Below are positions 8,227-18,170 of a DNA stretch of 64,000 bases, in pieces; positions within the stretch are counted from its first letter, which is position 1, and each line of letters begins with the position of its first letter. Origin of the DNA: Filimonas effusa (GTDB lineage: Bacteria; Bacteroidota; Bacteroidia; Chitinophagales; Chitinophagaceae); the NCBI RefSeq assembly GCF_004118675.1, contig NZ_SDHZ01000002.1, positions 930,001 to 994,000 on the forward strand, read 5' to 3'. Position numbers and translations under genes: made by a program. The notes below the pieces were generated by a model that was given only the letters and a program-made list of their open reading frames with translations, was not told the origin of the DNA and searched no databases.

Positions 8227-8265
8227 CGTTAACACCCTCATTTAAATCATATAAAAACTCCGCGA

Positions 8266-11200
8266 ATGCTTAAAAAAATTATAAAAATCACCGGCATAAG
8301 CCTGCTCGTATTGATAGCACTCTTGTTTACCCTGCCTTTTATATTCAAAGGAAGGATCATTCGTATAGTAAAAACACAGATCAATAAAAATATTAACGCA
8401 AAAGTGGACTTCACCAACGTAACCGTCTCCTTCTTCCGCCGCTTTCCACGCGTATCCGTAGCTATCGATAACATGAATATCGTAGGCCTGTCGCCATTCC
8501 GCGGCGATACCCTGCTAAGCGCAAAAGAAGCCAACCTTGCCCTTAACCTATGGAGTGTAATTAAGGGAGATGAAATGCAGATCCATTCCGTTATAGTAAA
8601 ACAACCAAGGGTCTTCGCACTGGTCAATAAACAAGGACAGGCCAATTGGAATATCATGAAGCCCGACACCTCAACAACTGCAGCAGCCGACACCGCAACC
8701 GGTAGCTTCCGCATGCAGCTCCAACACTACGTTATAAACGATGGCTATATCGTTTATAAAGACGAACAGGCCGGTATGAGCAGCGAAATACAACACCTGC
8801 AACACGAAGGTAGCGGCGATTTCACAGCCGACATGTTTACCCTCAGCACCAAAACCAAAGCAGATGCCGTAACCTTTACCTATGGCGGCATCCCTTATCT
8901 GCTCAATACCACCACCAGCATAAACGCCGATATCCAAATAGAAGCAGCTAAAATGTTGTTTAAATTTAAAACAGAAGATATCAGCGTCAATGACCTGAAA
9001 CTGCAGACAAACGGCTCCTTCCAGCTGCTAAACGATAGTACCTATAAAATGGACATCAACTTCAACGCCCCATCCAACGACTTCAAAAGTATCCTGTCAT
9101 TGGTCCCCGCTGTCTATAAAAAAGATTTCGACAAAATCAAAACCAGCGGTAAAGCTACCCTGAAAGGATTCGTAAAAGGAACTTATACCCCTGTTCAAAT
9201 ACCCTCCTACTCCCTTGAACTAGGGATAGAAAATGGTTTCTTCCAATACCCCGACCTGCCCGCCCCCGTTCAGAATATCCAGTTGGCCATGCACATCAGC
9301 AATCCCGATGGTATCACCGACAATACAGTTGTTGATATTCAAAAAGGACATATTGAATTTGGAAAAGACCCGTTCGATTTTCACCTGCTCTTAAAACAAC
9401 CCATGACTAACCGGTATATCGACGCAGGTGCAAAAGGTAAACTCGACCTCGCAGGCGTTACCCAATTCGTAAAACTCGACGCAGGTACCAAACTTTCGGG
9501 CCTCGTAAATGCCGACGTCCAGGCAAAAGGCGACCTTGCCGTAGTCTTGGCACAAAAACCCGGTAACTTCACCGCAAGTGGCTTCGCAGAAATAAGCAGG
9601 TTATACTACGCCTCACCCGCATTCCCGCAGCCAATTCAGAATACAAGCGCACGTATCGTCTTCACCAACCCCGATGGCGTCCCCGATCATACCACCATAC
9701 AAATACCAGCAGCACACATCGAAGTAGGTAAAGATGCAGCAGACCTCACACTCGTGCTCAAAACACCGGCATCCGATCCCGATTTCAACGTAACGGCAAA
9801 AGGAGACCTCAACCTCGCTAACATTGCACAATTCTACACCTTTGAACCAGGCACTTCACTGTCAGGCCAGCTGCAGGCCAACATAGCATGCAAAGGAAAG
9901 AAATCAGCTATCGATGCCAAACGCTACGATGCCATACAAACCTCGGGTAGCATACACGCAAATAATATTTTATACAAATCCAAAGACTATCCCGATGGCG
10001 TAGCCCTCAAAACAGGTGATGTAACCTTTAACCCCGCACGCGTTGCCATAAGCAACGTAGCCGGCAGCTTCATGCAAACAAACTTTACCGCAGGCGGCGG
10101 ATTCGATAACCTCTTTGGTTATGCCCTGAAAGACGAAGCACTGAAAGGAAGCCTCCAGGTTAAAGCCGATAAAATAAACCTTAACAAATGGATGGGCTTA
10201 AGCAACACCACAACCGACACCACCACCACAACAACATCCGAACCATTCATCGTGCCTTCCAACCTGCAGCTCACCCTCTCCGCCAACGCCGGTGAAGTCA
10301 CTTACGACAAAACAACCTACTCCAACGTAGCAGGCACACTCGACATAAAAGACCAGGCTATACAACTGAAGAATGTGCAAATGCAGGCGCTGGGCGGTAG
10401 CCTCGCACTCAATGGCTCATATGCCACAAAAGAAGACAAAAAGAAACCGGCTATCACCCTCAGCTACGATGTAAAAGACCTCGACATCCAGAAAACTTTT
10501 TATGCCTTCAATACAGTGCAGAAACTGATGCCCATAGGCCAGTTCATAGCAGGAAAATTGAGCTCGCAGCTCACCTTAAAAGGACGGCTCGGAGAAACCA
10601 TGATGCCCGAACTCGGCAGCCTTACAGGCAACGGTAACCTGCTGTTGCTCCAGGGCGTCTTAAGCAAATTCGAACCACTAAGCAAACTGGCATCAACACT
10701 TAACATCGCCGACCTCCGGGACCTTACCTTGAAAGATCTCAAAAGCCAGTTCGAACTGGCTAATGGTAAAGTGCTCGTAAAGCCCTTTAACCTGCAGGTA
10801 AAAGATATCGGGATGGAAATAGGCGGCATGCATGGCATCGACCAAAGCATCGACTATGTCATCAACATGAAGGTACCACGCGAAAAACTGGGAGCAAAAG
10901 CCAACCAGCTGGTCAACACCCTCGCATCAAAAGCCAGCGCACAGGGCATCAGCATTAACCCCGGCGATGTTATCAACCTCAAGATCAACCTCGGCGGCAG
11001 CATCACCAAACCCACCATCAGCACCGATCTTAAAGGAGCAACAACCAGCCTCGCAGAAGACCTCAAACAGCAGGCGAATAATTTTGCAGCAGAAAAGAAA
11101 GCCGCAGCCGACAGCGCCGTGGCAGCTGCAAAACAAGCCGCCAGGGATACACTCCAGTCAGTAAAGAATAAGGTGATAGAAGACGCAGGCAAAGCATTGA

Positions 11201-11322
11201 AAGAACAGTTGCTGGGAGCAAAAAAAGATAGCACCGCAACAAAAGACAGCTTAAGCACACGCCAGAAAGTAGAAGAAGCAGGTAAAGGCTTATTAAAAGG
11301 AATACTTAAAAAGAAACAATAA
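8266..11322 (+). CDS. AsmA-like family protein
   Basis: 1018 aa. A single N-terminal membrane helix (ITGISLLVLIALLFTLPFIF) anchors a long periplasmic part with repeated beta-rich segments of AsmA/DUF748 type. An early KVDFTNVTVSFFRRFPRVSVAIDNM segment and repeated units around PDGxxDxTxxxIxxxHIEVGKD are visible. The C-terminal 130 residues are Ala/Lys/Asp-rich helical. AsmA-like proteins are linked to outer-membrane lipid transport and envelope assembly in other Gram-negatives, and that role is inferred here. A DUF6526 gene follows 4 nt downstream, so the two are co-transcribed. Confidence 0.88.
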   Translation: MLKKIIKITGISLLVLIALLFTLPFIFKGRIIRIVKTQINKNINAKVDFTNVTVSFFRRFPRVSVAIDNMNIVGLSPFRGDTLLSAKEANLALNLWSVIKGDEMQIHSVIVKQPRVFALVNKQGQANWNIMKPDTSTTAAADTATGSFRMQLQHYVINDGYIVYKDEQAGMSSEIQHLQHEGSGDFTADMFTLSTKTKADAVTFTYGGIPYLLNTTTSINADIQIEAAKMLFKFKTEDISVNDLKLQTNGSFQLLNDSTYKMDINFNAPSNDFKSILSLVPAVYKKDFDKIKTSGKATLKGFVKGTYTPVQIPSYSLELGIENGFFQYPDLPAPVQNIQLAMHISNPDGITDNTVVDIQKGHIEFGKDPFDFHLLLKQPMTNRYIDAGAKGKLDLAGVTQFVKLDAGTKLSGLVNADVQAKGDLAVVLAQKPGNFTASGFAEISRLYYASPAFPQPIQNTSARIVFTNPDGVPDHTTIQIPAAHIEVGKDAADLTLVLKTPASDPDFNVTAKGDLNLANIAQFYTFEPGTSLSGQLQANIACKGKKSAIDAKRYDAIQTSGSIHANNILYKSKDYPDGVALKTGDVTFNPARVAISNVAGSFMQTNFTAGGGFDNLFGYALKDEALKGSLQVKADKINLNKWMGLSNTTTDTTTTTTSEPFIVPSNLQLTLSANAGEVTYDKTTYSNVAGTLDIKDQAIQLKNVQMQALGGSLALNGSYATKEDKKKPAITLSYDVKDLDIQKTFYAFNTVQKLMPIGQFIAGKLSSQLTLKGRLGETMMPELGSLTGNGNLLLLQGVLSKFEPLSKLASTLNIADLRDLTLKDLKSQFELANGKVLVKPFNLQVKDIGMEIGGMHGIDQSIDYVINMKVPREKLGAKANQLVNTLASKASAQGISINPGDVINLKINLGGSITKPTISTDLKGATTSLAEDLKQQANNFAAEKKAAADSAVAAAKQAARDTLQSVKNKVIEDAGKALKEQLLGAKKDSTATKDSLSTRQKVEEAGKGLLKGILKKKQ

Positions 11323-11326
11323 ACAA

Positions 11327-11764
11327 ATGAAAACACAGAACTATAAAAACCACGTACGGTACTACCCGCCACATCACTTCATGTTTTACCCCATCGTGCT
11401 GGCTATGCTCATCATCAGCATTCGCAACATCATGCGCAATACGGCAAATACAAATGAATGGATAATGCTTACAGCCCTGGTAATAATGCTTACCTGGCTG
11501 GCATTCATGACACGCCAGCACTACGCGCTCATGTTACAAAACAGGCTGGTACGCCTGGAAATGTCTTTCAGGTATTATGTCTTAACACAGTCACGGCTCG
11601 AGCTGCTCCAGCCACAACTCACATTCGGACAATTGGCGGCACTTCGCTTCGCCAGCGACGAAGAACTGCCCGCACTCGTACAACGTACACTCCGGGAACA
11701 ACTAACCCCCGATCTCATAAAACAGGCCATCAAAAACTGGCGCCCCGATCATATGAGGGTATAA
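11327..11764 (+). CDS. DUF6526 family membrane protein
   Basis: 145 aa. It begins MKTQNYKNHVRYYPPHHF, then two membrane helices (about residues 20-33 and 45-60), and a soluble helical C-terminus containing RLEMSFRYYVLTQSR and the pattern LAALRFASDEELPALV. This arrangement matches the DUF6526 family of Bacteroidota, for which no function is known. It starts 4 nt after the AsmA-like stop codon, so both are translated from one mRNA and may act together in the envelope. A strong terminator follows. Confidence 0.8.
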   Translation: MKTQNYKNHVRYYPPHHFMFYPIVLAMLIISIRNIMRNTANTNEWIMLTALVIMLTWLAFMTRQHYALMLQNRLVRLEMSFRYYVLTQSRLELLQPQLTFGQLAALRFASDEELPALVQRTLREQLTPDLIKQAIKNWRPDHMRV

Positions 11765-11801
11765 GAACTACAACCACACAAACCGGTTCCCAATATTGCA
11801 C

Positions 11802-11832
11802 AAAGGCCGTATCAAAAACAGATACGGCCTTT
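11802..11832. terminator. Bidirectional intrinsic terminator
   Basis: Perfect 12-bp stem (AAAGGCCGTATC with GATACGGCCTTT) and a 7-nt A-rich loop, placed between the convergent DUF6526 and response regulator genes. The same GCCGTATC/GATACGGC stem core recurs in another terminator at 23991-24014. Confidence 0.88.
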
Positions 11833-11856
11833 AAATATTATAATTTATCAAAATAA

Positions 11857-12303
11857 TTAAGCAGGACTCTTCGAGCACTCCTCGAAATACTGCGCAGCTA
11901 TCTCCTCCATCATCTCGGCACGCAGCGGCTTATTCATAAACCTGATCACATCATTGTTGCCAATAGCACGGCGCTCATCATCAGGATTCAGCGAAGTCGT
12001 AAGCATGATCACCACGATCTTTGCCTTCTGATCCGATGATAACTTGGTATACTCCTCCATAAAATCCCAGCCCGACATGCCAGGCATGTTGATATCAAGG
12101 AATATAATACCCGGACGAGGCAACTCAGTAGAACACTCAACCTTCGAACCATGGGTAAGAAAGTCAAGCGCCTCCTGTGCAGACTCCGTCGCCTGAACAT
12201 GCACATCCACCTGCGACTTCTGTATAGCCTTTGTGTGAATGAAATTAGCCAGATGATCATCATCTACTAACAGTACACAATCGAGGTTTTTGAATTTTTT
12301 CAT
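11857..12303 (-). CDS. Receiver-only response regulator
   Basis: 148 aa, a single receiver domain without output domain. Acidic pocket D14-D16, phospho-acceptor Asp70 (FLDINMPGMSGW), the conserved Thr in MLTTS and Lys125 in NKPL are all present. Such stand-alone receivers act by protein-protein contact or in phosphorelays. It lies 13 nt after the PAS histidine kinase gene on the same strand, so the two form a cognate pair. A C-terminal tail rich in Glu/Ser follows the domain. Confidence 0.93.
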   Translation of the reverse strand: MKKFKNLDCVLLVDDDHLANFIHTKAIQKSQVDVHVQATESAQEALDFLTHGSKVECSTELPRPGIIFLDINMPGMSGWDFMEEYTKLSSDQKAKIVVIMLTTSLNPDDERRAIGNNDVIRFMNKPLRAEMMEEIAAQYFEECSKSPA

Positions 12304-12316
12304 GATACGATGAGCG

Positions 12317-13414
12317 TTATATAATATTAAGTGTAAAATAAAAGGTACTGCCTTCTCCTGGAGTCGATTTTACCGACAATTGCCCCTGATGCATTTCCAC
12401 AATTTTCTTGCAATGAGCCAAACCAATACCATTCCCTTCAAATTCAGCCCTGTTATGAAGCCGTTGAAAGATCATAAATATCTTATCGCGGTGCTTTTCA
12501 TCAATACCAATACCATTGTCCTTTACCTCAAAATACCATTGGTTATCCCTTCGCTCTGCCGAGATCTCTATAACCGGCGACACCCCTTCCTTTTTGAACT
12601 TGAGCGCATTGCTTATCAGGTTCTGCATCAGTTGACGAAGCTCCGTCTCAAAACCACGCACTACGGGCAAACTGGTATAGGTAATGGTAGCATCGGCTGC
12701 CTCTATAGATACCCGCATATCTTTCTTGAGCGTCTCCATAAGCACATTAAAATCAACCTCCGATATAAGCTGCTGACGGCCTATACGCGAATAATCAAGC
12801 AAACCCTTGATAAGACTCCGAAGCCTTAACGAAGCCTCCTCTATAAAATTAACATACGTCGAAGCCTGCGCATCTGCCTCCAGCGCCTCGGCATATTCAG
12901 CCTTGATGAGCTCTATGAAATTGGAAATCGTAAGCAAAGGTTCCTGGAGATCATGCGACGCGATATAAACAAACTGCTCCAGGTCACGGTTAATACGGCC
13001 AAGCTCCTCCATACGCTTCATCGCAGCCTGCTCCGCTAACATCCGCTCCGTAAGATCACGGGTTACCTTCGTAAAACCTATCAGCGAACCGTCATCATCA
13101 TGCACTGCCGTAATAAGAATGCTCCCCCAGAAACGCGTACCATCTTTACGCATACGCCATCCCTCGGCTTTAGCCTTCCCCTCATCAGCAGCCTGCTTTA
13201 TTAAATGCGCTGGCTTATTCTTTAAAATGTCCTCAGGTGTGTAGAATATACTGAAATGCTGACCTATGATCTCCTGGCTCGTATAGCCCTTGATCAAACT
13301 GGCCCCTCGGTTCCAGTTCGAGATGCGCCCGTTGACATCAAGGGACACAATAGCATAATCTTCTATTTCATCGAACATCCTTTTATAAAGACGCTCGTCG
13401 GTTTTCAGGGACAT
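12317..13414 (-). CDS. PAS domain sensor histidine kinase
   Basis: 365 aa, with no membrane segment, so cytosolic. A PAS domain spans about residues 12-120 (YAIVSLDVNGRISNWNRGA and FYTPEDILKNKP), then a PAC-like region (GFTKVTRDLTER), HisKA with His154 (IASHDLQEPLLTISNF), and a HATPase with N box (LMQNLISNALKFKKEG), G1 (VKDNGIGID) and G2 (GNGIGLAHC). The HisKA/HATPase type resembles bacteriophytochrome-like kinases. It is transcribed with the receiver protein downstream. The ligand or signal sensed by the PAS domain cannot be told. Confidence 0.93.
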   Translation of the reverse strand: MSLKTDERLYKRMFDEIEDYAIVSLDVNGRISNWNRGASLIKGYTSQEIIGQHFSIFYTPEDILKNKPAHLIKQAADEGKAKAEGWRMRKDGTRFWGSILITAVHDDDGSLIGFTKVTRDLTERMLAEQAAMKRMEELGRINRDLEQFVYIASHDLQEPLLTISNFIELIKAEYAEALEADAQASTYVNFIEEASLRLRSLIKGLLDYSRIGRQQLISEVDFNVLMETLKKDMRVSIEAADATITYTSLPVVRGFETELRQLMQNLISNALKFKKEGVSPVIEISAERRDNQWYFEVKDNGIGIDEKHRDKIFMIFQRLHNRAEFEGNGIGLAHCKKIVEMHQGQLSVKSTPGEGSTFYFTLNII

Positions 13415-13486
13415 CGGAATACGGTTATATGCAGCTTACAAAGTGTAAAACTACGGCAAAACTCATGTCCCGGATGTTATCAACAC

Positions 13487-13729
13487 CTAAAAATTTGGAT
13501 AAAGACGCTTTATACGCTCAATCCAAGTATGGATCATATCAGGATTCATCTGCGAAGTGAAGTTGGGCAGATGAAAGCGGATGGTCATATGCTTAGGGTT
13601 CTGTATAAATATAAAGTTACCTCCTAGGAAGATAGAATAGCCCTCAAGTCCGCCAGGCGTTGCAACCTGCTCAAATTTTCGGGTAGTGGCAATCTCTTCG
13701 AAATCTGTAATCACACAAACGTTTTCCAT
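13487..13729 (-). CDS. Small hypothetical protein
   Basis: 80 aa, beginning MENVCVITDFEEIATTRKFE and ending RIKRLYPNF. The composition looks protein-like, with alternating hydrophobic beta-type segments (YSIFLGGNFIFIQ, MTIRFHLP) and no signal peptide or membrane helix. It has an ATG start and lies upstream of the PAS kinase gene on the same strand, 72 nt away. No family is recognised. It may be a lineage-specific gene or, less likely, a chance open frame. Confidence 0.45.
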   Translation of the reverse strand: MENVCVITDFEEIATTRKFEQVATPGGLEGYSIFLGGNFIFIQNPKHMTIRFHLPNFTSQMNPDMIHTWIERIKRLYPNF

Positions 13730-14100
13730 GCGACTAAATTAGAATATTTTCCCATATTGTTCAATTACCTTGCCAATCACTTTGTTTACCGACTTTTACC
13801 TACACCATTCCCCCCTAAACCTAGGGAGATAGACAAAATGTCTGAAATTAACAAACGTTAGTCCTCCCATAACTATGAAGGTCTGACAGCACAGCCGCCA
13901 CATAAGAAATATCTCCCCCACCCTTACAAATAGGAATAAATATTGCCATATAACCCGGTGCAGCAACAAATCCCCCGCAGCAAAAGCCATAAACCCACCA
14001 CCAAAAAAGTACGCTTTATATAGCCGTCTTAAAGCCGCCATGGAGCCGCATTAATACCATTGATATCAAAACAATAAACCGCCAGCCAATAACAACTAAA
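13730..14100. other. Intergenic stretch without a supported gene
   Basis: About 370 bp. A minus-strand open frame at 13796-14041 exists but its aromatic-, Cys- and Gly-rich translation has no family resemblance and looks like chance. No hairpin terminator with a U tract and no convincing promoter were found here. Confidence 0.5.
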
Positions 14101-14622
14101 CTAGCGCACTACCCGGCTCATCGGAAACTGCCTCACCATCGCCTTCCCATCCAAACGCCCCGATATCTCCGCCATAAGCGAATCAGCCGCTAGATGCCTG
14201 TAAGTGATCCTGGTAGGAAAATCATGCGCAGGGTTCTCAAAAACCAGGTACGATGGCGTACCGGAACGCATAACAAATGCAACAGGCTTCCTGTCGTTTT
14301 GATTCATCGTGGTCGCCACATACCATAACTGGCCATTACGATGCTCCAGGCTCACCACCTCGAGCATCATCGTATCCGCTGCCTTCAGGTAATAACTTTT
14401 GCCATAAAAAGTACTGTCATCTATCTGCTGCCAGCTTTCGTAAATAGCCCCGTTGCTTTTCTTTTGCTGCCAGGTTCCCAGCAACCACTTCAGCTCACTT
14501 ATACGAACGCCATCACCAGGCAAACCACCCACTTTGAATATCGAAGCCCCGCCCGGCATCAAAAACAGGCAGCAAGGCAATAGAAAACAGAAGTATTTAA
14601 CCACGTTCATAAGCATTGTCAT
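14101..14622 (-). CDS. DUF6265 family exported protein
   Basis: 173 aa from the ATG at 14622 (other in-frame ATGs at 14616 and 14610). The start gives a hydrophobic signal segment (MNVVKYFCFLLPCCLFLMPGG). The mature part shows the DUF6265 pattern: ELKWLLGTWQQ, YESWQQIDDSTFYGKSYYL, LEHRNGQLWYVAT, and the conserved NPAHDFPTRITYR. The fold is lipocalin-like by the pattern of a WLxGxW start; function is unknown. It stands alone. A longer frame reaching 14667 adds residues without similarity. Confidence 0.8.
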   Translation of the reverse strand: MTMLMNVVKYFCFLLPCCLFLMPGGASIFKVGGLPGDGVRISELKWLLGTWQQKKSNGAIYESWQQIDDSTFYGKSYYLKAADTMMLEVVSLEHRNGQLWYVATTMNQNDRKPVAFVMRSGTPSYLVFENPAHDFPTRITYRHLAADSLMAEISGRLDGKAMVRQFPMSRVVR

Positions 14623-14778
14623 TGGTCGAAGTAAGATAAACATAAATAATTGCCGCCACAACTCCATCCCCCTTTCACATTAATGTCATCCATTCCTTCC
14701 CGCACCCCCTTCCCCCTGAAACAGAATTTTTAGTCCCCGGATAAAGCGAATTGGCACGAGTATTATTGCATATTTAAT

Positions 14779-17601
14779 ATGACACTCACAACCTATAGAA
14801 AGAAAAGGTCCTTTAACCAAACCCCGGAACCCCAGGGTGGCAAGGCCGGCACCAAAGCACTCCATTTCGTGGTACAGCAGCATGCTGCCAGCCACCTCCA
14901 CTACGACTTCCGCCTCGAAATGGACGGCGTCCTGAAAAGCTGGGCCATACCTAAAGGCCCTTCATTGAACCCGCAAGACAAACGCCTCGCCATGATGGTC
15001 GAAGACCACCCCTACGATTACCGCAACTTCGAAGGCATCATCCCAAAAGGAAACTACGGCGCCGGAACCGTCATCGTATGGGACCAGGGTGAACTCGAAC
15101 CGCTGGAACCATCAGGAGATAAGAAAAAAGATGAAAAAGCCCTCCTGCAACAACTCAAAGCCGGCTCATTGAAATTTAGCCTGCATGGCACCAAGCTCAA
15201 AGGTGAATTTGCACTGGTGAAATTGAAGAACGCCCGCGAAAACAACGCCTGGCTCCTCATCAAACACCGCGATAAGTATGCAAAAGAAACCGATATCACT
15301 AAAAAGAATAGATCCGTCATAAGCGACAAAACACTCGGGCAAATAGCAAAAACCAGCGATGTTATCTACGAACACGGGAAACTAAGCAAGGCCAAAACCA
15401 ACACCACATCAAAAACAACTAAAAAAACAGCCCCCCCCAAAAAAACAGCTCCAAAGAAAACAACAAGCCGTAATAAAAAAACCGTTGCAGCTGCTAAAAC
15501 TACTCCCGGCAGGAAAACCACCTCCCGGTCAGCAGCCACCCCAAAAGCAGCCGTACCCAAGGCTGCCACAAAAGCAACCACCCCAAAAACAGCCGCCGCA
15601 ACAACAAAACCGCAACAGCCACTCCCGGTAACAGGCCCCAAAGCCGCTTTCCCCAAAACAGCCAAACCCATGCTGGCAATGCTCGCCAACAAACCCTTCA
15701 ACGCAGAAGGCTGGCTCTACGAAGTGAAATGGGATGGCTACCGGGCACTGGCCCTTAGCCACAAAGGCAAACTCGAACTCTTATCACGCAACGCAAAGTC
15801 TTTTAACGATAAATTCTACCCCGTTTACCAGGCAGTAAAAGATTGGGGCATCGATGCAGTGGTCGATGGAGAGATCTGTGTGTTGAACGAAAAAGGCATC
15901 TCCCACTTCGGCTCCCTCCAGAACTGGCGAAGCGAAGCCGATGGCGACCTCGTCTACTACGTATTCGACCTGCTATGGCTCGAAGGGCGTAACCTTATGT
16001 CCCTGCCACTAACCCAACGCCGCGCACTATTGGCTTCACGTATGCCCAAAGACAGTATCATCAGGTTCAGCGAAGCCTTCGAAAGCACAGCCACGGAATT
16101 TCTCGAAGCCGCCACCAACCTCGGCATGGAAGGCATCATGGCCAAAAAAGCAGATAGCGAATACATCCCCGGAGAACGAACATCCAGCTGGATAAAGATC
16201 AAAGCACACAAACGCCACGAAGTAGTAATAGGAGGCTATACCCGGAATGAAGATACACCCAGGCCTTTCAGCTCCCTGCTCGTAGGCATATACGACGAAG
16301 AAGGACATTTTGTATATACCGGCAAAATAGGCACCGGCTTTAACATAGCACAGCAGAAAGAAATGCTGGCCCAATTCAATAAACTCAAACGCAAGACCTC
16401 CCCCTTCGAAATAGTACCCGATATCAACAAACCATCACGCTTCCGCCCCAATCCGCCCGAAGCAAAAGCAACCTGGCTCAAACCACAACTGGTTTGCGAA
16501 GTAAGTTATACCGAAGTGACCACAGACGGCGTCATGCGCCACCCCAGCTTCGAAGGCATGCGAACCGATAAAGAAGCAAAAAAAGTAGTAGCCGAAAAAG
16601 CTGTAGCCGTAAGCAACCTTACAAAAAAAGAAGCCACTAAAACAGAAAAAATGTTAAAGCCGGTATCTAAAAAAGGACGCAAAACTTTGTTGAACCCAAC
16701 AGAGGAAACACAGGTCAAAACTGTCAATGGAAACGAGCTCAGCTTCACCAACTTAAGTAAACCATATTGGCCCAACGACGGCTACTCAAAAAGAGACATG
16801 CTCAACTATTACTACCAGGTAGCACCATATATCCTCCCCTACCTGGTAGATAGACCACAATCATTGAACCGTTACCCCAATGGCATCAAAGGCGGTAGCT
16901 TCTACCAGAAAGACGTAACAGGCAAAGTCCCCGATTGGATTCAGCAGTTTCCCTACACAACAGGCGAAGGTGAAGACAAAAACTTCATGGTAGCGTCCAA
17001 CGAAGCTAGCCTCTTATATATGGCCAACCTCGGTGTAATAGAAATGAACCCATGGAGCAGCACTATCCATTATCCCGATTACCCCAACTGGTGCCTGATA
17101 GACCTTGATCCGTCCAAAAGCAACACCTTCGATCAGGTCATCACCGTTGCGCAAACAGTGAACGAAGTGCTGACGGAAATGAAGGTAAAAAGCTATCCGA
17201 AAACATCCGGCTCAACAGGCATCCATATATATATACCATTAGGCGCACAATACACCTACGATCAAAGTCAGCTGTTCGCAAAAATGATCGCCGCAAGCGT
17301 ACAACAACGCCTGCCGGAATTCACCAGCATCGAACGCATGACACGCAAACGAAAAGGAAAGCTGTATATCGATTACCTGCAAAACCGCCCGCAGGCAACA
17401 CTGGCAGCCCCCTATTCATTACGCCCAAAACCCGGGGCAACGGTCTCCATGCCCTTACACTGGGAAGAAGTGAAAAAAGGATTGCAGCTCAAAGACTTCA
17501 ACATCCAAAACGCCATAGCACGCATAACATCCGAAGGCGACATCTTCCGCCCCGTATTAGGCAAAGGCATTAACCTTGAAAAAATTATTAACCTGAAATA
17601 A
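14779..17601 (+). CDS. ligD: ATP-dependent DNA ligase D (LigD)
   Basis: 940 aa multidomain enzyme of non-homologous end joining. Domain order is 3'-phosphoesterase (residues 1-190; HLHYDFRLEMDGVLKSWAIP), Lys/Ala/Pro/Thr-rich linker (about 204-294), ATP ligase (about 295-620; nucleotidyl Lys317 in KWDGYRALA), and a primase-polymerase (about 650-940; metal ligands D775-L-D777 in WCLIDLDPSK). Each domain keeps its key residues. The linker resembles a histone H1 tail and is unusually long. Ku, the usual partner, is not in the window. A DUF3606 gene follows after 6 nt. The PE-Lig-Pol order is one of the known LigD arrangements. Confidence 0.95.
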   Translation: MTLTTYRKKRSFNQTPEPQGGKAGTKALHFVVQQHAASHLHYDFRLEMDGVLKSWAIPKGPSLNPQDKRLAMMVEDHPYDYRNFEGIIPKGNYGAGTVIVWDQGELEPLEPSGDKKKDEKALLQQLKAGSLKFSLHGTKLKGEFALVKLKNARENNAWLLIKHRDKYAKETDITKKNRSVISDKTLGQIAKTSDVIYEHGKLSKAKTNTTSKTTKKTAPPKKTAPKKTTSRNKKTVAAAKTTPGRKTTSRSAATPKAAVPKAATKATTPKTAAATTKPQQPLPVTGPKAAFPKTAKPMLAMLANKPFNAEGWLYEVKWDGYRALALSHKGKLELLSRNAKSFNDKFYPVYQAVKDWGIDAVVDGEICVLNEKGISHFGSLQNWRSEADGDLVYYVFDLLWLEGRNLMSLPLTQRRALLASRMPKDSIIRFSEAFESTATEFLEAATNLGMEGIMAKKADSEYIPGERTSSWIKIKAHKRHEVVIGGYTRNEDTPRPFSSLLVGIYDEEGHFVYTGKIGTGFNIAQQKEMLAQFNKLKRKTSPFEIVPDINKPSRFRPNPPEAKATWLKPQLVCEVSYTEVTTDGVMRHPSFEGMRTDKEAKKVVAEKAVAVSNLTKKEATKTEKMLKPVSKKGRKTLLNPTEETQVKTVNGNELSFTNLSKPYWPNDGYSKRDMLNYYYQVAPYILPYLVDRPQSLNRYPNGIKGGSFYQKDVTGKVPDWIQQFPYTTGEGEDKNFMVASNEASLLYMANLGVIEMNPWSSTIHYPDYPNWCLIDLDPSKSNTFDQVITVAQTVNEVLTEMKVKSYPKTSGSTGIHIYIPLGAQYTYDQSQLFAKMIAASVQQRLPEFTSIERMTRKRKGKLYIDYLQNRPQATLAAPYSLRPKPGATVSMPLHWEEVKKGLQLKDFNIQNAIARITSEGDIFRPVLGKGINLEKIINLK

Positions 17602-17607
17602 AATACC

Positions 17608-17799
17608 ATGAGCGACAACAAAGCCTACACCGGCAAACAAGACCGCATCAGGATCAGCTCAAAAGATCCCAACGAAGTAGAATATGTACATCGCTTGTTC
17701 CCCAGCCTCACACATGAACAAATAGTGGAGGCCATCAAACGGGCCGGCCCGCTCCGCCAGGAAGTGATGAAATATCTCAAAGAACTAACGAAACAATAA
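17608..17799 (+). CDS. DUF3606 domain protein
   Basis: 63 aa. It carries the DUF3606 pattern: GKQDRIRISSKDPNEVEYV, then a helix-turn-helix-like stretch (FPSLTHEQIVEAIKRAG) and a short C-terminal helix. Proteins of this family are small, basic and of unknown function. It begins 6 nt after ligD and is almost certainly co-transcribed with it, so a role near DNA end repair is possible but unproven. Confidence 0.75.
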   Translation: MSDNKAYTGKQDRIRISSKDPNEVEYVHRLFPSLTHEQIVEAIKRAGPLRQEVMKYLKELTKQ

Positions 17800-18170
17800 A
17801 ACCTGACCATATGCATAACATGACATTCGTCACATAATCCGTTGAAACAGCTCCCCTTCAAATAAAGGATACGCACTTCAACGAAATAAAAAAATCTCCG
17901 CCGGGCAACGAAAAAAAGCATTGGTCCACAATAAAATGATCAGGTCAAAAAAGTACACATCGTCCCTTTTTATGCACCAATACAATAGCACAAAGTCGAT
18001 CCTAAAGAAAGATTAATGCTTTTTTTCTCCTCGGCAAACAAGCCCGCGCCGCTACGCCCGCGAACGCTGAAACCCTTATTGCGTCTGCACTACACTATAA
18101 ACTTTATTTCTGCACAACACACTATGTATGCTATTTTTTTCGTTGTTTTAAAGGAATAACGTTTTAGTCT
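17800..18170. other. Intergenic stretch without a supported gene
   Basis: About 370 bp between the DUF3606 gene and the SUKH-like gene. No open frame with family resemblance, no strong hairpin and no exact TAnnTTTG element were seen. It includes a T-rich stretch at 18018-18027 and a G+C-rich part at about 18043-18065. Confidence 0.5.

Noticed and set aside
13796-14041. 81-aa minus-strand open frame
   Set aside because: Aromatic-, Cys- and Gly-rich translation without family resemblance, promoter or terminator.
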